Assembly: GCF_030409305.1 (NCBI RefSeq)
Contig: NZ_JAUFPQ010000018.1
Span: 62,001-126,000 of the forward strand
Direction: 5' to 3'
DNA: 64,000 nt
Source of the DNA: Halomonas maura
GTDB taxonomy: Bacteria; Pseudomonadota; Gammaproteobacteria; Pseudomonadales; Halomonadaceae
Below, in pieces: positions 26,296 to 35,206 of this stretch. Within the stretch, counting starts at the first letter, position 1. Every line of letters begins with the position of its first letter. The notes under the pieces were generated by a model. The model saw nothing but the letters and a program-made list of their open reading frames with translations, was not told the origin of the DNA and ran no database searches. The translations under genes were made by a program, and so were the position numbers.

Positions 26296-26430
26296 GTGGC
26301 TCTCATCAACATGTCGTCGGTCTACGGGCACAAGAGGGGCCGCGACGCGACCGTAGACTGCGCGACCAGGTTCGGGGTGCGGGCCCTCTCCGAAGGCCTG
26401 CGCCGGGCCGATGCTGGAACGACGGCTCCC
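26296..26430 (+). pseudogene. Fragment of a short-chain dehydrogenase/reductase
   Basis: About 45 codons still read like the active-site region of a YciK/YdfG-type SDR. They run VALINMSSVYGHKRG, then DCATRFGVRALSEGLRRADAG. The usual active-site YxxxK appears as D-C-A-T-R, where Y-C-A-T-K is expected, so Tyr and Lys are both lost. No Rossmann Gly motif precedes it in frame. The surrounding 25920-26527 has no other supported gene, so this is a decayed remnant. Confidence 0.6.
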
Positions 26431-26527
26431 GCCCACGGCGCTTCCTGCGTCGGGTCCTGGCTTGTCGGCGTCGCGCCCGGCGGTCAAGCCATGCTGGGGG
26501 AAAGCGCCGCGAGCGTGGCCTCTCCCG

Positions 26528-27436
26528 CTAGGCAAAGTCGTCCCAGTAGGGGGAGGTGCCGAAATAGCCGTCCAGGAAGTCGACAAAGCATCGCACCTTG
26601 CTCGCCAGCAACTGGCGATGGGCGTACACCGCGTAGAGTGACATCGGTTCGGGTTCGTGCTCCGCCAGGATGATCCGCAGTTTTCCTGCCTTGATCGCGG
26701 CGCCCGAGATGAAGGTGGGCTGCAGGGCGATGCCGGCACCGGCGATGGCCGCCGCGACCAGCACGTCGCCGTTGTTGCTGATCAGATCGCCGCCGGGGTG
26801 CTGGTCACGGCCCGGCAGCCACCTGACGACCGACTCGCCGGCCTCCTGCTCCATGTAGCTGTAGCGCAGGTAGCAATGCGTCTTGAGGTCTTCCGGATGG
26901 CGGGGCGTGCCGTGCCGCTTCAGGTACCCGGGCGAGGCGCACATCACCAGGCGTACCGGCGCGATCCGCTTGGCGATCAGCGAGGAGCTCTTCAGGTGGC
27001 CGATGCGCAGCGCGATATCGAAGCCCTCCTCGACGATGTCGACCTTGCGGTCGTTCAGCTGCAGGTCGATGCCGACGGCGGGGTGGGCGCGCTGGAAGTC
27101 GCTCAGCAGCGGTGCCAGGTGGTGGGTGGCGAAGGACACCGGGGCACTGATCCGCAGCAGCCCCTGGGCCTGGGTTTGCAGGTCGCCGAGCTGGTGCTCC
27201 ATGTCGTCGATGTCCGTGAGCACCTGCTGGGCGCGCTGGTGATAGCGGGTGCCCGCTTCGGTCAGGTGGATCTTGCGCGTGGTGCGGTTGAGCAGGCGCA
27301 CCCCCAGATGTTGCTCGAGCTGGGACACGTACTTGCTGACCAGCTGGGGGGACATCTCCAGACGCTCGGCGGCGCGGGTGAAGCCGCCTTCGGCCACGAC
27401 GGTGATGAAGGCGCGCATGGCATCGATACGGTCCAT
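26528..27436 (-). CDS. LysR-family regulator divergent from doxX
   Basis: The 302-residue regulator has a LysR HTH at 1-60 (MDRIDAMRAFITVVAEGGFTRAAERL, SPQLVSKYVSQLEQHLG) and a substrate domain with the CbnR/DhcR-like SAPVSFATHHLAPLLSDF. The start was placed at 27434-27436, where the HTH begins; 49 extra residues upstream would run through the operator. It faces the DoxX / glutathionyl-hydroquinone reductase / DODA group across 164 bases with a perfect palindrome, so it probably regulates both sides in response to a quinone or similar electrophile. Confidence 0.9.
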   Translation of the reverse strand: MDRIDAMRAFITVVAEGGFTRAAERLEMSPQLVSKYVSQLEQHLGVRLLNRTTRKIHLTEAGTRYHQRAQQVLTDIDDMEHQLGDLQTQAQGLLRISAPVSFATHHLAPLLSDFQRAHPAVGIDLQLNDRKVDIVEEGFDIALRIGHLKSSSLIAKRIAPVRLVMCASPGYLKRHGTPRHPEDLKTHCYLRYSYMEQEAGESVVRWLPGRDQHPGGDLISNNGDVLVAAAIAGAGIALQPTFISGAAIKAGKLRIILAEHEPEPMSLYAVYAHRQLLASKVRCFVDFLDGYFGTSPYWDDFA

Positions 27437-27466
27437 CGGTGACTCCAGTGGGGGTGGCCTCTCCAG

Positions 27467-27489
27467 ATTATCAACGCATGGTTGATAAT
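27467..27489. promoter_or_regulatory. Palindromic operator between lysR and doxX
   Basis: Perfect 9-bp arms (ATTATCAAC at 27467-27475, GTTGATAAT at 27481-27489) are separated by five bases. This has the T-N11-A form of LysR recognition sites. It lies 31 bases before the lysR start and 112 before doxX. Confidence 0.75.
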
Positions 27490-27600
27490 TAAGCAATACT
27501 CGCCATCTTAGTCTTCCTGTTTGGTGATAGTAGAGTAAGCCCATCGCCTGGGGCGGGGCTCCAGGGACACACCAACAGATCAAGATGCGAGGTGACCCTC

Positions 27601-28083
27601 ATGAACACGCAATTCGCCCAGACCCTCTTCAGCTCCCGCGGCGGTGTTGCCGCTCTGGTCCTGCGGGTCCCGGTGGGGCTGATCCTGGCCGCCCACGGCG
27701 CGCAGAAGCTCTTTGGCTGGTTCGGTGGCTACGGCCTGGAAGGCACCGGGCAGTGGCTGGCGAGCATCGGCCTGGGGCCGGGCTACCTGATGGCGCTGCT
27801 GGCCGGTGGCGCCGAGTTCTTCGGCGGGCTGGCGCTGGTGCTGGGCCTGCTGACCCGTCCGGCGGCGCTGGTGTCGGCCTTCACGATGCTGGTGGCCATC
27901 TTCGCCGTGCATATCGGCAATGGCCTGTTCATGGCCAACAACGGCTACGAGTACGCCCTGAGCCTGTTCGCGGTCACGCTGGCCCTGGCGATTCAGGGCG
28001 CTGGACGCTTCGCGCTGGATAACCTGCTGCTCGAGCGTCTCGGGACGGCCGTGGGCGGCCAGAGTGCGGTCCCGGGCAAGTAA
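27601..28083 (+). CDS. DoxX family membrane protein
   Basis: The 160-residue protein has four hydrophobic segments and the DoxX pattern VLRVPVGLILAAHGAQKLFGWFGG, then ALLAGGAEFFGGLALVLGLLTRPAAL. DoxX-type proteins are linked to quinone and thiosulfate metabolism or to redox stress, with no firm activity for this branch. It is the first gene right of the LysR regulator, and a strong terminator follows it. The ATG at 27601 follows GAGGTGACCCTC. Confidence 0.88.
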   Translation: MNTQFAQTLFSSRGGVAALVLRVPVGLILAAHGAQKLFGWFGGYGLEGTGQWLASIGLGPGYLMALLAGGAEFFGGLALVLGLLTRPAALVSAFTMLVAIFAVHIGNGLFMANNGYEYALSLFAVTLALAIQGAGRFALDNLLLERLGTAVGGQSAVPGK

Positions 28084-28116
28084 GCGGGCGCATCATGCCG
28101 CCGGGAGTGACTGACA

Positions 28117-28142
28117 GGCACGCCCCCTCTAGGGGGCGTGCC
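28117..28142 (+). terminator. Terminator after doxX
   Basis: A perfect 11-bp stem (GGCACGCCCCC and complement) with a TCTA loop lies 34 bases after the doxX stop. It would separate doxX from the following gene, although read-through is possible as no U-run is present. Confidence 0.65.
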
Positions 28143-28164
28143 CCTACCACAGGAGAGCAGGATC

Positions 28165-29112
28165 ATGCTGGTACAGGGTGTCTGGCAGGAGAACTGGCAG
28201 CCGGTGCAGGCGAAGGATGAGCAGGGGCGCTTCATTCGCCAGAGCTCGTCGTTTCGCCACTGGATCACGCCGGATGGGACGCCGGGTCCCACCGGTGTTG
28301 GGGGCTTCAAGGCGGAGAAGGGGCGGTATCGGCTCTACGTCGCCTATATCTGTCCCTGGGCCTCGCGAACGCTGATGGTCCGCGCGCTGAAGGGGCTGCA
28401 GGAGGTGATCGACGTCACGGTCGTCGATCCCCGGCTGACCGATCAGGGCTGGCAGTTCGGCGGCTACCCCGGGGCCGACGAGGACACGCTCAACGGCGCG
28501 CGCTACATGCATGAGCTATACACCCGTGCCGATCCGCAGATCTCCGGTCGCGCCACGGTGCCGGTGCTCTGGGACAAGCAGACCGGGACCATCGTCAACA
28601 ACGAGTCGGCCGATATCCTGCGGATGCTGAACGGTGCCTTCGCCGGCATCGAAGACCAGGGACCGGACCTCTACCCGGACGACCTGGCCGCCGAGATCGA
28701 TGCCCTGAACGCCTATCTCTACACGGACCTGAACAACGGGGTGTATCAGGCCGGCTTCGCCTCCAGCCAGCAGGCCTACGATGAGGCATACGGGAAGGTG
28801 TTTGCCGCGCTGGACGAGCTGGAATCCCGGCTGGCCGATGGGCGCGCCTACCTGTTCGGCGATCGCCTGACGGAAACCGACCTGCGCCTGTTCGTGACCC
28901 TGGTGCGCTTCGATGCCGCCTACCATGGCCTGTTCAAGTGCAACCGCAACACGCTGCGGGCCATGCCGGGCCTGCACGCCTTCATGCACCGGATCCTGGC
29001 CCTCGACGGTATCGCCGATACCGTGCGCCTCGACCATATCAAGGCGGGGTATTACTCCATCAAGGCGCTGAACCCCACCGGGATCGTGCCGGCCGGGCCC
29101 GGCGAGATCTGA
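28165..29112 (+). CDS. Glutathionyl-hydroquinone reductase (YqjG/EcM4 family)
   Basis: The 315-residue protein is an omega-like GST. The catalytic Cys63 is in AYICPWASRTLMV, and GRATVPVLWDKQTGTIVNNESADILRML and the TETDLRLFVTLVRFDAAYHGLFKCN stretch are present. The family reduces glutathionyl-hydroquinones to hydroquinones, recycling quinones conjugated with glutathione. This agrees with the neighbouring DoxX and DODA genes and a LysR regulator. The ATG at 28165 has AGGAGAGCAGG upstream. Confidence 0.92.
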   Translation: MLVQGVWQENWQPVQAKDEQGRFIRQSSSFRHWITPDGTPGPTGVGGFKAEKGRYRLYVAYICPWASRTLMVRALKGLQEVIDVTVVDPRLTDQGWQFGGYPGADEDTLNGARYMHELYTRADPQISGRATVPVLWDKQTGTIVNNESADILRMLNGAFAGIEDQGPDLYPDDLAAEIDALNAYLYTDLNNGVYQAGFASSQQAYDEAYGKVFAALDELESRLADGRAYLFGDRLTETDLRLFVTLVRFDAAYHGLFKCNRNTLRAMPGLHAFMHRILALDGIADTVRLDHIKAGYYSIKALNPTGIVPAGPGEI

Positions 29113-29134
29113 CGTGAACCGAGGAGCGACAGCC

Positions 29135-29944
29135 ATGACCAGCACGACCGATGTTCTCTTCATCTCCCATGGCGGTGGGCCGATGCCGCTGCTGGGCGAT
29201 CCGGACCACCGTGAAATGGTGGAGCGGCTCACCGAGATCGCGGGCCAGCTGCGCAAGCCCTCCGCCATCCTCGTCATCAGCGCCCACTGGGAGGAGGCGG
29301 TGCCGACCATCACCGCCGGGGCCAACCCGGGGCTCCTCTACGACTACCATGGCTTTCCGCCCGAGTCCTACGAGATCGAGTATCCCTGCCCCGGCGAGCC
29401 GGCGCTGGCGCGGCGGGTGCACCAGGCACTGGAGCAGGCCGGGTTTGATGCACGTCTCGATGACCAGCGGGGCTTCGACCATGGGCTGTTCGTCCCCCTC
29501 AAGCTGATGTACCCGGCGGCGGACATTCCCTGCGTGCAGCTGTCGCTGGTCAACAGCCTGGATGCGGCGACGCACCTGGCCATCGGCCGGGCGCTGCAGG
29601 CGCTGGACGTCGACGGCCTGCTGGTGATCGGGTCCGGTTTCTCCTTCCACAACATGCGCGCCTTCTTCGCGCCCAACACCCCGGACGTTCAGGCCCGCAA
29701 CCAGGCCTTCGAGGACTGGCTGGAGCAGACCTGCTGCGACGAGCGGATCGAGGAAGCGGAGCGAGCCGAGCGTCTGATCCACTGGGACCGCGCTCCCCAG
29801 GCCCGCTTCTGCCATCCCCGCGAGGAGCATCTGCTGCCGCTGCATGTCTGCTACGGGCTGGCGGGAAGGCCCAGCGAGACACATATGGCGGCCACGATCC
29901 TCGGGAAGACATCGGGGATGTTCCACTGGCGGGTGACCGCGTGA
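29135..29944 (+). CDS. DODA-type extradiol aromatic-ring dioxygenase
   Basis: The 269-residue protein is a YgiD/DODA-family LigB-like dioxygenase. Metal ligands are visible at H12 (FISHGGG), H51 (SAHWEE) and the FDHGLFVPL His. GSGFSFHNM follows at about 173, and the C-terminal ETHMAATILG. E. coli YgiD cleaves DOPA-like catechols in an extradiol fashion. With the upstream hydroquinone reductase it suggests handling of catechols and quinones. The ATG at 29135 is preceded by GAGGAG; a GTG 21 bases upstream is less likely. Confidence 0.9.
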   Translation: MTSTTDVLFISHGGGPMPLLGDPDHREMVERLTEIAGQLRKPSAILVISAHWEEAVPTITAGANPGLLYDYHGFPPESYEIEYPCPGEPALARRVHQALEQAGFDARLDDQRGFDHGLFVPLKLMYPAADIPCVQLSLVNSLDAATHLAIGRALQALDVDGLLVIGSGFSFHNMRAFFAPNTPDVQARNQAFEDWLEQTCCDERIEEAERAERLIHWDRAPQARFCHPREEHLLPLHVCYGLAGRPSETHMAATILGKTSGMFHWRVTA

Positions 29945-30047
29945 GCACGGGGGGCGTCGACGACCTCCCATGCCAGCAGCAAGCAGGCGGGCATGCTTCC
30001 CGGGGAAGGGAAGACGTGCCCGCTGCGGTCGGCACGCGGGGTGACGC

Positions 30048-30692
30048 CTAGCCGGCGTCCGGCTGCTCGCCCGGTGCGGCCTGGGCAAAGGCGGGCAGCG
30101 CCCGGCAGCTGGCGACGATCCGTCGTATCGTCGGGTAGGCCGAGAGGTCGCAGTCGAAGCGCTCGGCATTGAAGAACTGGGGTACCAGGCAGAGGTCCGC
30201 CAGGCTCGGCGTGTCGCCGTGGCAGAACTCGCCGGTGCCGGCCTCCCGGGTCAGCATGGCCTCCAGGGCGGCGAAGCCCTCGTGGATCCAGTGGCGGTAC
30301 CAGGCCAGCTTGGCCGCGTCGTCGACCCCGAGCTCGTGGACCAGGTACTTGAGCACGCGCAGGTTGTCGAGGGGATGGATCTCGCAGGCCACCAGCTGGG
30401 TGAGCGCCCGGACCCGGGCCCGCCCGGCGGGGTCCGCCGGCAGCAGGGCGGGCTCGGGATGGCGCTCCTCCAGGTATTCGCAGATCGCCAGCGACTGGGT
30501 CAGGCGCTGGCCCTCGTCGGTCTCGAGCACCGGGACCAGGCCCTGGGGATTGCGGGCCCGGAAGTCGTCGCCGCGCTGCTCGCCCTTGACCAGGTTGACC
30601 GGGGCCTGGTCATAGGCCAGGCCCTTGAGGTTCAGCGCGATGCGCACCCGGTAGGCGGCCGACGAGCGGAAGTAGCCATACAGCGTCGTCAT
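30048..30692 (-). CDS. maiA: Maleylacetoacetate isomerase
   Basis: The 214-residue zeta-class GST has the MaiA start MTTLYGYFRSSAAYRVRIALN, with the catalytic SSA(A) cluster at 10-13. NPQGLVPVLETDEGQRLTQSLAICEYLEERHP and CEIHPLDNLRVL follow. It isomerises maleylacetoacetate to fumarylacetoacetate with glutathione. It is the last gene of a leftward operon hmgA-fahA-maiA, which completes homogentisate degradation to fumarate and acetoacetate. The gap to fahA is 19 bases. Confidence 0.95.
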   Translation of the reverse strand: MTTLYGYFRSSAAYRVRIALNLKGLAYDQAPVNLVKGEQRGDDFRARNPQGLVPVLETDEGQRLTQSLAICEYLEERHPEPALLPADPAGRARVRALTQLVACEIHPLDNLRVLKYLVHELGVDDAAKLAWYRHWIHEGFAALEAMLTREAGTGEFCHGDTPSLADLCLVPQFFNAERFDCDLSAYPTIRRIVASCRALPAFAQAAPGEQPDAG

Positions 30693-30711
30693 GGTTGCCT
30701 CTCCGGAGCTG

Positions 30712-31731
30712 TCACTTGGAGTCGTACTGCACGACCTGCTGGTCGATGGCGCCGAAGATGCTCTGGCCCTGGCGGTCGAACATCTCGATGCGCACGCGAT
30801 CGCCGAAGCGCATGAAGGGCGTCTTCGCCTCGCCGTGGAGGATCGTTTCCACCATGCGCACCTCGGCCAGGCAGCTGTAGCCCACCCCGCCGTCGGCCAC
30901 CGGCTTGCCGGGGCCGCCATCGGCGTCGGGATTGGAGACCGTGCCGGAGCCGATGATGGCGCCGGCGCCCAGGTAGCGGGTCCTGGCCGCATGGGCCACC
31001 AGCTGCGGGAAGCTGAAGATCATGTCGGGGCCCGCCTCCGGCTCGCCGAACTTCTCGCCGTTGAGGTGCACGGTCAGCGGCAGGTGGACCTTGCCGTCCT
31101 GCCAGGCGTCGCCCAGCTCGTCCGGGGTCACGCAGATCGGCGAGAAGGCGGAGGCCGGCTTGGCCTGGAAGAAGCCGAAGCCCTTGGCCAGCTCGCCCGG
31201 GATCAGGCCGCGCAGGCTGACGTCGTTGACCAGCATGACCAGCTTGATGTGCTCGGCGGCCTGCTCCGGGGCGACGGCCATGGGCACGTCATCGGTGATC
31301 ACCGCGATCTCGCCCTCAAAGTCGATGCCGTGCGCCTCGCTGACGGCCTCGATATCTTCCTGGGGCGCCAGGAACTTGTCGCCGCCGCCCTGGTACATCA
31401 GCGGATCGGTCCAGAAGGTCTCCGGCATCTCGGCATTGCGCGCCTGGCGCACCAGCTGCACATGATTGAGGTAGGCCGAGCCGTCGGCCCAATGGTAGGT
31501 GCGCGGCAGCGGCGAGTGCAGGCTCGCCATGTCGAGGGCGAAGGCGCCCTCGGCCTGGCCCTCGTTGAGCCGGGTGTAGAGGGCCTCGAGCTGCGGGCTG
31601 AGCTGGTCCCAGTTCTCGATGGCGTGCTGCAGGGTGAGGGCGATCTCGGTGGCGCGAACCGCGCGGCTGAGGTCGCGGGAGACCACGATCAGTTCTCCGT
31701 CACGACCGGTCTTGAGGGTAGCGAGTTTCAT
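30712..31731 (-). CDS. fahA: Fumarylacetoacetate hydrolase
   Basis: The 339-residue enzyme belongs to the FAA hydrolase family. It has YLNHVQLVRQAR, DFEGEIAVITDDVP, MLVNDVSLRGLIPGELAKGFGFFQAKPASAFSP and the glycine-rich GAIIGSGTVSNPD. It splits fumarylacetoacetate to fumarate and acetoacetate. The conserved Asp/Glu metal residues of the EGEIAV and NDVSLR segments are present. It is central in the hmgA-fahA-maiA operon, 61 bases after hmgA. Confidence 0.93.
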   Translation of the reverse strand: MKLATLKTGRDGELIVVSRDLSRAVRATEIALTLQHAIENWDQLSPQLEALYTRLNEGQAEGAFALDMASLHSPLPRTYHWADGSAYLNHVQLVRQARNAEMPETFWTDPLMYQGGGDKFLAPQEDIEAVSEAHGIDFEGEIAVITDDVPMAVAPEQAAEHIKLVMLVNDVSLRGLIPGELAKGFGFFQAKPASAFSPICVTPDELGDAWQDGKVHLPLTVHLNGEKFGEPEAGPDMIFSFPQLVAHAARTRYLGAGAIIGSGTVSNPDADGGPGKPVADGGVGYSCLAEVRMVETILHGEAKTPFMRFGDRVRIEMFDRQGQSIFGAIDQQVVQYDSK

Positions 31732-31792
31732 CGTCTGTTGATCCTTTCGTCAGGGAGCGAGGCCTTGGCGGCCCCGTCCGGGTGTCAACGTT

Positions 31793-33103
31793 TCAGGGCT
31801 GGGTCGGGTCGAAGTGCGAGCGCAGCGTCGACCAGACATCGACGTAGTCGCGCTGGCGGAAATCGGCGTCGAGGGCGGCGCCGGTCGGATGAAAGACATA
31901 GCGGCTCTCGAACATGAAGGCCAGGGTGTTGCCCTGGTACTCCGGCTCGAGCTCGGCGGCGGAGGCCTTCTCGAAGGTCTCGGCATCCGGCCCATGGGGC
32001 GACATGCAGTTGTGCAGGCTGGCGCCCCCCGGCACGAAGCCCTCGGCCTTGGCATCGTACTCGCCGTGGACCAGGCCCATGAACTCGCTCATCAGGTTGC
32101 GGTGGAACCAGGGCGGACGGAAGGTGTTCTCGGCCACCATCCAGCGCGGCGGGAAGATCACGAAGTCCAGGTTGGCCATGCCCGGGGTGTCGGAGGCCGA
32201 GGTCAGCACCGTGAAGATCGACGGGTCCGGGTGGTCGAAGCTCACGGTGTTGATGGTGTTGAAGTTGGCCAGGTCGTACTTGTAGGGCGCGTAGTTGCCA
32301 TGCCAGGCGACCACGTCCAGCGGGGAATGGTCCAGGCGGGTCTGCCAGAAGCGTCCGGAGAACTTGGCCACCAGGGTGAAGTCCCCCTGTCGGTCCTCGT
32401 AGGCCGCGACCGGACTCTGGAAGTCCCGGGGGTTGGCCAGGCCGTTGGCGCCGATGGGGCCGAGGCCCGGCAGTTCCAGGGGGCTGCCGTAGTTCTCGCA
32501 GACATAGCCCCGGGCGGCCTCCACGCCGTCGGCGCGACGCACCTGGAACTTGATGCCGCGGGGGATGACCGCGATCTCGCCATTGGCCACGTCCAGCTCG
32601 CCGAGCTCGGTGCGCAGCCGCAGCGTGCCGAGCTGGGGCACGATCAGCAGCTCCCCGTCCGCGTTGTAGAAGAAGCGCTCGGTCATGTCCTGGTTGAAGG
32701 CATAGACATGCACGCCGCAGCCCGACTGGGCGCCGGCGTCACCGTTGACGGCGATAGTCAGCAGGCCATCGACGAAGTCGGTGGGCGACTCGGGCAGCGG
32801 GGCCGGGTCCCAGCGCATCTGGTTGGGATCGGCGGCCGGCTCGGCCAGCGGCGCGGTCACGACGCGCCGGTTGTCCAGCGGCTGATAGGCGCCCTGCACC
32901 ACCGAGGGACGAATGCGGTACAGCCAGCTGCGCAGGTTCTGCGGGCGCGGCGAGGTGAAGGCCGAGCCGGTCAGCTGTTCCGCATAGAGGCCATAGGCAC
33001 AGCGCTGGGGAGAGTTCTGACCCTTGGGCAAGGCATCGGGTAACGCCTCGCTGGCGAAGTGATTGCGAAAACCGCTTTGATACTCAAGGGTATCGGTGAT
33101 CAT
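31793..33103 (-). CDS. hmgA: Homogentisate 1,2-dioxygenase
   Basis: The 436-residue enzyme opens the ring of homogentisate to maleylacetoacetate using Fe(II). The start is [26 protein letters not shown], and the iron site region is [19 protein letters not shown], then [13 protein letters not shown] and [12 protein letters not shown] (His, Glu, His). It leads the hmgA-fahA-maiA operon, used for tyrosine and phenylalanine breakdown. The hpd gene is not in the window. A divergent MarR regulator with an inverted-repeat-rich spacer suggests control by homogentisate or a related acid. Confidence 0.96.
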   Translation of the reverse strand: MITDTLEYQSGFRNHFASEALPDALPKGQNSPQRCAYGLYAEQLTGSAFTSPRPQNLRSWLYRIRPSVVQGAYQPLDNRRVVTAPLAEPAADPNQMRWDPAPLPESPTDFVDGLLTIAVNGDAGAQSGCGVHVYAFNQDMTERFFYNADGELLIVPQLGTLRLRTELGELDVANGEIAVIPRGIKFQVRRADGVEAARGYVCENYGSPLELPGLGPIGANGLANPRDFQSPVAAYEDRQGDFTLVAKFSGRFWQTRLDHSPLDVVAWHGNYAPYKYDLANFNTINTVSFDHPDPSIFTVLTSASDTPGMANLDFVIFPPRWMVAENTFRPPWFHRNLMSEFMGLVHGEYDAKAEGFVPGGASLHNCMSPHGPDAETFEKASAAELEPEYQGNTLAFMFESRYVFHPTGAALDADFRQRDYVDVWSTLRSHFDPTQP

Positions 33104-33158
33104 CTCGGAATCCTCTCGAAATCGGCGCTGTTCTTGTTGGCCTGGCCAGACGGGCTAC

Positions 33159-33297
33159 GCTTTGTCTGAAAACTGCCTGCGCTCGCCCATCCGGCGTTAA
33201 AAATCGGATCAAAGTACTCATTTACACCGCGTGAACTCCGTCTTTTCTCCGATTTTTGCCTTGTTTGGCCATCGCTCGTCGACTTTTCAGACAAAGC
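33159..33297. promoter_or_regulatory. Large imperfect inverted repeat upstream of hmgA
   Basis: Perfect 14-bp outer arms (GCTTTGTCTGAAAA at 33159-33172 and its complement at 33284-33297) are followed inward by a second pair. This pair is AAAAATCGGA at about 33197 and its complement near 33249. The middle is AT-rich. The layout looks like a duplicated, inverted promoter or operator module between hmgA and its likely MarR regulator. No gene is supported in 33104-33625. Confidence 0.55.
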
Positions 33298-33475
33298 TTA
33301 AGGCGATGTCTCTGACCGTGGGCGACTGGGGCCGTGGGCCTTTCCGGTCGGCGTGGCCTTCTGGCGGTAATATAGTTTCTTATGAAACCATTTGTCCAGA
33401 AGGTCGGCGCCTATCATGCCTGGCAGTGCCGCAAGTGGGCATGACAACAGATAAAAAACAAACAGTTACGTAAAT

Positions 33476-33493
33476 ATAAGACTTAAGTCTTAT
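33476..33493. promoter_or_regulatory. 18-bp palindrome before marR
   Basis: A perfect 18-bp palindrome (half-site ATAAGACTT) lies 133 bases before the marR start, inside an AT-rich block. Its size and symmetry fit a MarR-family operator, probably for autoregulation or for the hmgA promoter. Confidence 0.65.
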
Positions 33494-33625
33494 GCGCGAT
33501 TGTCGATGTTTTAGTTGAAGATGAGACTGGTCAAGGGCCGAGATAGTGGGGTCGCGCAGGCTGGCTGGTGCTGCCTTGCCCGCTGTCGTACCCTTCCTGC
33601 CGTCACGACTTTACGAGGAGGGCCC

Positions 33626-34153
33626 ATGGAGGTGGACGAGCGATCAAGCGGTGAGCCTGGGGCCTCCGCCGGCGCGGGCAGGGATGCCGGACCCGGCTCC
33701 CTTCCCCGTGCGGAACTGGATCTGTCCCAGTTCCTGCCCTATCGGCTCAACCGGCTGGCCGATCGCATCAGCGACGAGCTGGAGCGCATGTACGCCGAGC
33801 GCTACGACATCAATGTCGCCCAGTGGCGTGTGCTGGCCTGGCTCAGTCACTGCGACGAGCTGACGGCGAAGAAGATCTGCACCTATACCAACATGGACAA
33901 GGCGCGGGTCTCCCGCGCCGTTCAGGCGCTGGAGGATCGCGGCCTGATCTATCGGGAGCCGTCGGTCCACGACCAGCGCGTCCATGACCTGCACCTGACC
34001 CCGGCGGGCGAGGAACTGCTCGCGAGCCTGGTCCCCGAGGCCCAGGCCTGGGAGGCCGAACTGGTGGCCACCCTGAGCGTTGGCGAGTATCGCGACCTGT
34101 TCAATGCCATGGGCAAGCTCGAGCGGCAGCTGGAGCGGATCGGCCAGGGCTAG
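33626..34153 (+). CDS. MarR-family regulator, probable controller of hmgA operon
   Basis: The 175-residue protein has an acidic, Pro/Gly-rich N-terminus and then a MarR winged helix: FLPYRLNRLADRISDELERMY, INVAQWRVLAWLSHCDELTAKKICTYTNMDKARVSRAVQALEDRGL and the wing DQRVHDLHLT. The ATG at 33626 is preceded by GAGGAGGG; a frame starting at 33515 is open, but it reads through the promoter. It is divergent from hmgA, an arrangement seen for MarR-type HmgR-like regulators of tyrosine degradation. Confidence 0.85.
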   Translation: MEVDERSSGEPGASAGAGRDAGPGSLPRAELDLSQFLPYRLNRLADRISDELERMYAERYDINVAQWRVLAWLSHCDELTAKKICTYTNMDKARVSRAVQALEDRGLIYREPSVHDQRVHDLHLTPAGEELLASLVPEAQAWEAELVATLSVGEYRDLFNAMGKLERQLERIGQG

Positions 34154-34239
34154 TGCATCGCATTGGCCTCCGCTGGCTCCCGCGTGCCTGCCGTTCAGCA
34201 ATAATCCGCTGAATCCTCGCCCCCTCGGGCGAGGAGCAG

Positions 34240-35190
34240 TCACGTATAGTCGCGCAGCTCGTCGGGGCCGAGGTTGGCGCCGGTGATCACCACCACCAGG
34301 TCGCCGTCCGGCGGCAGGTCGGGCCCGTGCCGGGCCAGCAGGGCGGCGACACCCACGGCGGCGCCGGGCTCGACCATCAGCTTGGCGCCGTAGAGCAGGT
34401 GATGCATGGCGCGCTCGAGGTCGGCCTCGCTGACCTGGGCCAGGGCCACCACCTGGGCCCGGCACAGCGGGTAGGTATGCTCGCCGACGATGGCCGCGGC
34501 AAGGCTCTTGGCGGCGGTCTCGACCCGGTCGAGCCGGGCCGGGCCGCCCTCGGCCCAGGCATGGGCCATGCTGGCCGCGCCGAGCGGTTCCACCCCGATG
34601 AGGCGCAGCGACGGCCGCAGGGCCGCAGTGGCCACGCCGATGCCCGAGATCAGCCCGCCGCCACCGATGGGGCAGAGCACGGCACTGGCCTCGGGCGCCT
34701 GGTCGAGCAGCTCCAGGCCGACGCTGCCCTGGCCGGCGATGATGCGCTCGTCGTCGTAGGGGTGCACCAGAGTCAGGCCGCGCTCGTCCACCAGCCGATG
34801 CATGAGCGCCCAGGCGGCGTTGATGTCGCCGTGGAGGATCACCTCGGCGCCCAGTTCGCGGCTGCCGGAGACCTTGAAGGCGCTGGCGTTCTCGGGCATG
34901 ACGATGGTCACCGCTACCCCGGCCTGGCGGGCGGCCCAGGCCAGCCCCAGGGCATGGTTGCCGGCCGAGACCGCCCCCAGGCCGCCGGCCAGCTCGTCGC
35001 GGCTCGCGGTGAGCAGCCAGTTCAGCGCCCCGCGGGCCTTGAAGGAGCCGGTTCGCTGCAGCGACTCGGCCTTGAGCCAGACCCGCCGGCCGAGGCGCTC
35101 GGAGAGGCCGTGGTCCGGCACCAGGGGGGTGACGGGCAGGGTGTCGCCCAGGCGTGCCCGGGCCTCGCGGAGGGTGGCGATGTCGAGCAT
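34240..35190 (-). CDS. PLP-dependent threonine/serine dehydratase-like enzyme
   Basis: The 316-residue protein is a fold type II PLP enzyme. Schiff-base Lys51 is in TGSFKARGA, with SAGNHALGLAWAA as the phosphate-side Asn loop, GGGGLISGI as the Gly loop and a late VITGANLG. It has no C-terminal ACT domain, so it is a catabolic-type dehydratase (threonine or serine to 2-oxo acid and ammonia) or a related hydroxy-amino-acid lyase. Its substrate cannot be fixed. It is 16 bases downstream of the binding protein gene and may be co-transcribed. Confidence 0.85.
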   Translation of the reverse strand: MLDIATLREARARLGDTLPVTPLVPDHGLSERLGRRVWLKAESLQRTGSFKARGALNWLLTASRDELAGGLGAVSAGNHALGLAWAARQAGVAVTIVMPENASAFKVSGSRELGAEVILHGDINAAWALMHRLVDERGLTLVHPYDDERIIAGQGSVGLELLDQAPEASAVLCPIGGGGLISGIGVATAALRPSLRLIGVEPLGAASMAHAWAEGGPARLDRVETAAKSLAAAIVGEHTYPLCRAQVVALAQVSEADLERAMHHLLYGAKLMVEPGAAVGVAALLARHGPDLPPDGDLVVVITGANLGPDELRDYT

Positions 35191-35206
35191 GGGCTCTCCT
35201 TGACGG

